Origin: Onchocerca lupi
Taxonomy: Eukaryota > Nematoda > Chromadorea > Rhabditida > Onchocercidae
Reading direction: 5' to 3'
Assembly: GCA_028564675.1 (NCBI GenBank)
Contig: JAOVVO010000018.1
Span: 1 to 64,000 of the forward strand
Length of the DNA: 64,000 bases
Part shown: positions 59,742 to 64,000 of the stretch, in pieces
How positions within the stretch are numbered: the first letter of the stretch is position 1
How the letters are laid out: each line of letters begins with the position of its first letter
The notes under the pieces: generated by a model
Told to the model about the DNA's origin: nothing
Databases searched by the model: none
The model's input: only the letters and a program-made list of their open reading frames with translations
Program-made: the position numbers and the translations under genes

Positions 59742-62700
59742 TTAATCTCTGTGTTTGGCACTTTTATGTTTACTTTTCCTCTGTTTTGGCTTCATCATAC
59801 TTTTTTTCTTCTTCTCGACTCCTTCCGGTTGCGCTAATTCATCCTGTTGTTGCTGCTGCTGCTGCTAAAAAAAAAAATATATTTTGAAAAAAGAAATTTT
59901 TAATCATTAGCTTCACCGGGACAATATTATCATTATCATTAATATCATCATACCACTATTCATGATTATCATTATTATCACCATTAAAAATCCGGCACCG
60001 TTCTCATTATTACCACTATCATTAGTATCATTGCACAGAATTATGATCTTACTATTGCAACTATCTCACTGCATCATTTATAGGATTAAGAAGATGTTCT
60101 AGCCTTCCAAACTTCTAATTTAGGACAAAAGAGTAAGAACTTTTAACAGAGCAATAAACATAGGAAAAGCAAAAAATTAAAATGAAATGATGACAAATAC
60201 TTCAGTATGATTCATAATTAAATCTTCTAAATCACGCTTCTGAAATTTCTCAACACAGATCGTAATTCTATAAGTGGTGAGAAAATGCTTCCTTTCCCTT
60301 TTATTACATCATCTAACTGAAGGTGCAGTGAGTTTTTTCAACATCCAAATATTTTCTTCCCTAAATACGCAAATTAACAATTCTACTGGATATTACTAAA
60401 AAAAAATATTTAACTAAACTGAAATCAGACTTCACATTTGATTTTCAAAATTTTATTTCATTTTAAATTAACCGCAGCGAAGTTAGGACGAGGTGTGCCG
60501 GTGATTCGTTGAAGATTTCTAGAAATTTCGGCCATTGTCCATCGATCGTTCGGATTATCTGACCAACACTTTACTTCTATGACTCGACGCATTTCAACCG
60601 GTATGTATTCAGGCAGTGGCATACGATAACCTTCTTTAACCTAAATTCTCTTTTTGCATTTTAAATTGCCTTAAGCAACATTAGATCGCCATGTTTTAAG
60701 CCAAGTTGCATTTTATGCTTCAAAAATGGGCTTCTATTACAAATATTCAAATTAGGTCCGAGATTTATCACTGTTCATATCCGTAACTCTTGCTGTTCTT
60801 GTCACTCTAGTTTGTCATTGTTTCTGGGATAAATGGAAGGTTCAGTCGTAGAAACCTACCCGGACATTAACCTCAGCGACAGTGAAACCAGGATAAGGTT
60901 CCTGACCATTTGCGAAAATCTCCCAACACATAATTCCATAGCTGAACACATCCGTTTTTTGTGTGTACATAGCTGTACGCAGCGTTTCTGGCGCTAGCCA
61001 TCTGATCGGAACTCGTTTTCTTGGATCCATTTGGTACACGGTCCCTTCACGTGTTAATCCAAAATCACTTATTTTTATCTAAAATTACTAACTATAGCAC
61101 ATTACTTTCTGCAAATTTCACGAAGTCTGTAATGAGTCATTCATTCCACTCCATGGATATCAGCTCAATTTTTGTAAGTCTTCCACCTCATACTAGCAAT
61201 ATCAATATGTTTGTTTTGCACCAGCAATATTATTCTCTTCATTTTTCCGAAAGTTTTAGTCGGACAGCAAATGAATCTTTGCTGTTTTTCCGATTTAATT
61301 TTTGTTAAAACTGATTAAGCACCTTATTATCACCAAAAAGACAATTTCGTGCAGCGATATCACGATGTAGAACTGGCTTGGCATGAAGATATTCAAGTCC
61401 CCAAGATGCTCCCAAACACATATCCATCTTTTGCTCCACCGAGACTTGATTTTTTTGTAGATAGGAATCCAGCGCACCTTTATTTGCCTAAAACAAATTG
61501 CTGCTTTTACCAAAACTTTTAAGTTTGTGAGCTAGACTGAGGACATGAAACTAAAAGGAATATTTCAAGACTATCAAATATAATGATTGTCAGATCTAAA
61601 TTTTCTTCTTCATCAAAAAAAAAATGAATTAAATCGATGGAATGATGTCCATCAATTCTCAAGTTTACCAATTCCATGACGATCATCAAGGGTTCTTGGC
61701 CAGCAGCTACGCCGTAACATTTGCATACATTCGGATGATCGAATGTTCTGTGCAGACGAGCTTCCTTCATGATTTCTTTGATCTGTTCTTTAGTAAGCGC
61801 TTCTAATTTGGCCTTAGAAATAGAACTGATCAATAGTCATCACCAGATGAAAATGCAAAAAAATTGCTACGCATAATAATTTCTCTGAATTAAATATTAA
61901 AAGATACAGTATTATTATGATAGAAAATGATTTCAAAATGTCACAAATACCAATTTAATAGCGACATCAACTTTTCGGCCATTTCGAAGTCGCAGACGTC
62001 CGAGGTGTACTTCACCGAAAGCTCCTTCGCCTAGTTTCTTAGTCGGTTCCACATCCTCGTGATGTAACTCCCATGTTTGACGTAATACCGGCGTAGTTAG
62101 AAATACCTCGGCATTCCTCACCAAACTTTCATGTTTATTTAGATGAAAATTAATCATTTCAGGCACGCTGTCAAAGCCATATTTCTCGATTGTGTATTTA
62201 CCGGTCGGAGTGCGTTGTATCACATAATGTTTAATCTAAATTTCGATTTTTGCCTCGGCTTATTAAAATTTCTGAACAGAAATTTGTAAACATTGAATCA
62301 AAATATGCAGAACTGGATAATTGGTAGGAGGAAGGAATTTTGATCAAACAGAAAAAGAGAGTGATGTATTATTGAATTTGAGATCATCTCTCACTTCTCA
62401 GTCACTGCTGTGTCAAATTATCGTTAAGTGATCAAACGTTTAGAACATGTAAAATAAAATTCATGCAGATTTCTCGAATATTAATCGATAGTTCTTGCCA
62501 ATACTTTCTTGACGCTTTTGAAAATGTGCTAACTTAACGATGAGTTTTAAAGCTACATTGAAGAAAGGATTGCAAAGTTGGACGGATTTAAATTATTTTA
62601 GGACTATGAGCGAGAAGTTGTAAGATCTCCAGTTTTTAAGAAACTTTGTCAAGTATTTTAAACTTTTTAACAACTTCCATTCCTTCATCAGGAAACAATA

Positions 62701-62922
62701 TGATATAAGCTGATAGTTGATAAAAGAGGACCAGAACCATACCCCAAGTTCCTCTTTTTCTTCCGATACCATAACGGATATGACAAAAGCACGTGGCTGT
62801 CCGGCAATAGGTTCCGTTGTTCGAACGATGAATTCTCCATTATTACGTAACATCATTTTGATGTCTTCACGTGGTAGCAACCCATGATAATACTGTTCAT
62901 CTGCTAATGTTTTATCCACCAT
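59742..62922 (-). CDS. SH2-containing non-receptor tyrosine kinase, Fer-like
   Basis: A cytosolic protein-tyrosine kinase of the SH2-kinase group expanded in nematodes and close to Fer/Fps. Minus-strand exons are 62922-62743, 62235-61951, 61812-61669, 61487-61323, 61078-60860, 60640-60473 and 59864-59742; phases join to give 427 residues. The SH2 domain (about 11-98) starts YYHGLLPRED and has the phosphotyrosine-binding Arg34 in EFIVRTTEP. The kinase domain has the glycine loop GEGAFGEV (129-136), VAIK with Lys154, Glu172 in helix C, HRDIAARN (244-251), DFG (263-265), activation-loop Tyr273 and APE (287-289), so it should be active. The tail is glutamine then lysine-rich (QQQQQQQ DELAQPEGVEKKKK). 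If the GTTAAT donor at 60472 is not used, the frame runs on to TGA at 60458 and the protein is 391 residues. The start is the first ATG, seven bases after an AAG acceptor-like site. There is no F-BAR or coiled coil, as usual for the nematode group. Confidence 0.93.
59880..60060. repeat. ATTATC/ATCATT simple repeat in last kinase intron
   Basis: A degenerate run of ATCATTATC-type units (TCATTATCATTAATATCATC, ATTATCATTATTATCACC) fills much of the intron before the last kinase exon. Confidence 0.75.
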
Positions 62923-63644
62923 AATATTCCTTAATTTAAATCAATAGAGTTTATTTATTGTATACTGCTATTTACATTCTTTTTTACATTAATATCAGGG
63001 AAGTACAGCAGTTTGGTTTTACTGAATATTATCGAAATAGGCCAATCCCTCAATTGCACGTAAATAATTAATGAATAACGAGTCATCAGTGTGAATGATT
63101 TGAAGAATGAGTGAATCCTATGAATTTCATCATGAAATCACGACCTCGCTCAATCTCAACGATTATGAAGAATGAAGTTTTTGTTTCAAACGACTTATTT
63201 ATATACTGTTAATGGTCTGTAATGATTATTAATTGAATATTCTCATCAAATTAGATTATTCATATTTCATATCGCACGCATAAATTAGAATAATCATACT
63301 TCAAATATTTTCATTTTTGTTCATCCGGACTTAAATTAATGCGAATTCTTGTCTGCATTAATTAGTAATGCATATTTCAACTGCGTATTATCACTTTCCT
63401 TCAAATTGTACATATTGAAATTTGTATCAAATTTACTCCCTGCTTGCCATCAGTATTCGTCACTCATAAAATCTTATACATATTAAAGATAGCAAGTACA
63501 ATATTAACAAGAATCTGAGGACAGACACCTCAGGTCTTGCATAAATATTTATCAATAGAGGAGCCTTGTAGCATTGGACTGGAAATCTCTTTGAAACACT
63601 TTGTTAGTTGGTGTCGCTGAAATCGCGACGATAAAGGAAGAGAA
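62923..63644. other. upstream of the kinase, nothing recognised
   Basis: AT-rich stretch between the kinase ATG and the next candidate exon on the same strand. It presumably holds the kinase promoter. No distinct motif was identified. Confidence 0.4.
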
Positions 63645-63812
63645 TCAGTGATTCTTTTGTTTAAATTTAACATTGCGTATTTGCTGTAGTGTAGACGGTG
63701 AAACACTCCTTTTTTGCCCATTAAGTGAATGAGCTTTAAAAGAGAGCTCATTTTTATCATGCACTAACACAGATGCATCCTCATGCGTGATCAAAAGAGC
63801 TTTCTTGCAGCC
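63645..63812 (-). CDS. probable last exon of an unknown gene running off the right edge
   Basis: On the minus strand a good acceptor (ACAATTTAG) is followed directly by 55 codons and TGA: GCKKALLITHEDASVLVHDK, then NELSFKAHSLNGQKRSVSP and STLQQIRNVKFKQKNH. A stop codon sits in frame at the acceptor itself, so the frame opens exactly at the splice site. The composition is strongly protein-like. No domain is recognised, and the preceding exon was not found in the last 190 bases. It would lie to the right. The overlapping minus frame 63530-63760, which does start with ATG, is less protein-like and taken as its shadow. Confidence 0.42.
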   Translation of the reverse strand, partial: GCKKALLITHEDASVLVHDKNELSFKAHSLNGQKRSVSPSTLQQIRNVKFKQKNH

Positions 63813-63822
63813 CTAAATTGTA

Positions 63823-63860
63823 TCAGGATCCTCCATTTACGAAGAAGAGGAGGATCCTGA
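63823..63860. other. perfect 12-base-pair inverted repeat
   Basis: TCAGGATCCTCC (63823-63834) and GGAGGATCCTGA (63849-63860) are exact reverse complements around a 14-base loop. On the minus strand it lies just upstream of the acceptor at 63813-63814, inside the presumed intron. Confidence 0.85.
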
Positions 63861-64000
63861 GCACAAAAATCATTTCAAAGGATGGGCATCAGGGGGCTCT
63901 GTTGGATGGTCCAGCTCGAGTATTTGGTTTTTTTTTTATTTGCGTTATAATATCCCACTTTTCGTCGTATCATGTTATCGTCATGAAAATTGCCCCTTTG

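Overview
The window is AT-rich, intron-rich animal DNA, and the recognisable proteins point to a nematode. They are a MAB-3-type protein with two DM domains, a ground-like (hedgehog-related) secreted protein, an SLC41 magnesium carrier, a Rh-type ammonium channel and a short SH2/tyrosine kinase of the nematode Fer-like kind. Exons are short, acceptors are TTTCAG or TTTTAG, and introns range from about 100 bases to several kilobases. A clade III (spirurid or filarial-like) nematode is my best guess, but nothing in the window fixes the species.

Layout from left to right. 1-6.9 kb has no convincing gene. 6.9-14.7 kb (+) is a mab-3 homologue whose first DM domain is separated from the second by a 5.8 kb intron; its first exon was not found. 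14.7-19.8 kb is empty. 19.8-21.56 kb (+) is a complete five-exon ground-like gene. 24.8-26.5 kb is a decayed Helitron helicase. 27.6-32.7 kb is a nest of Helitron-type repeats with hairpin and CTAG 3' ends, a duplicated unit of about 0.9 kb and a GC-rich tandem array. 33.9-39.26 kb (+) is an SLC41 gene reconstructed as ten exons with all phases matching. 39.3-49.1 kb is a long gap with only weak exon candidates. 49.1-56.23 kb (+) is a 13-exon Rh-type ammonium channel. 59.74-62.92 kb (-) is a tyrosine kinase running towards the Rh gene. A probable last exon of a further (-) gene lies at 63.65-63.81 kb and runs off the right edge.

The genes do not form an operon or an obvious pathway. Two are multi-pass membrane transporters (Mg2+ and ammonium/ammonia), one is secreted, one is a sex-differentiation transcription factor and one is a cytosolic signalling kinase. 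No spliced-leader, rRNA, tRNA, CRISPR or bacterial-type feature was seen. Exon boundaries were placed by eye from GT/AG signals, reading phase and remembered family sequence, without any alignment.
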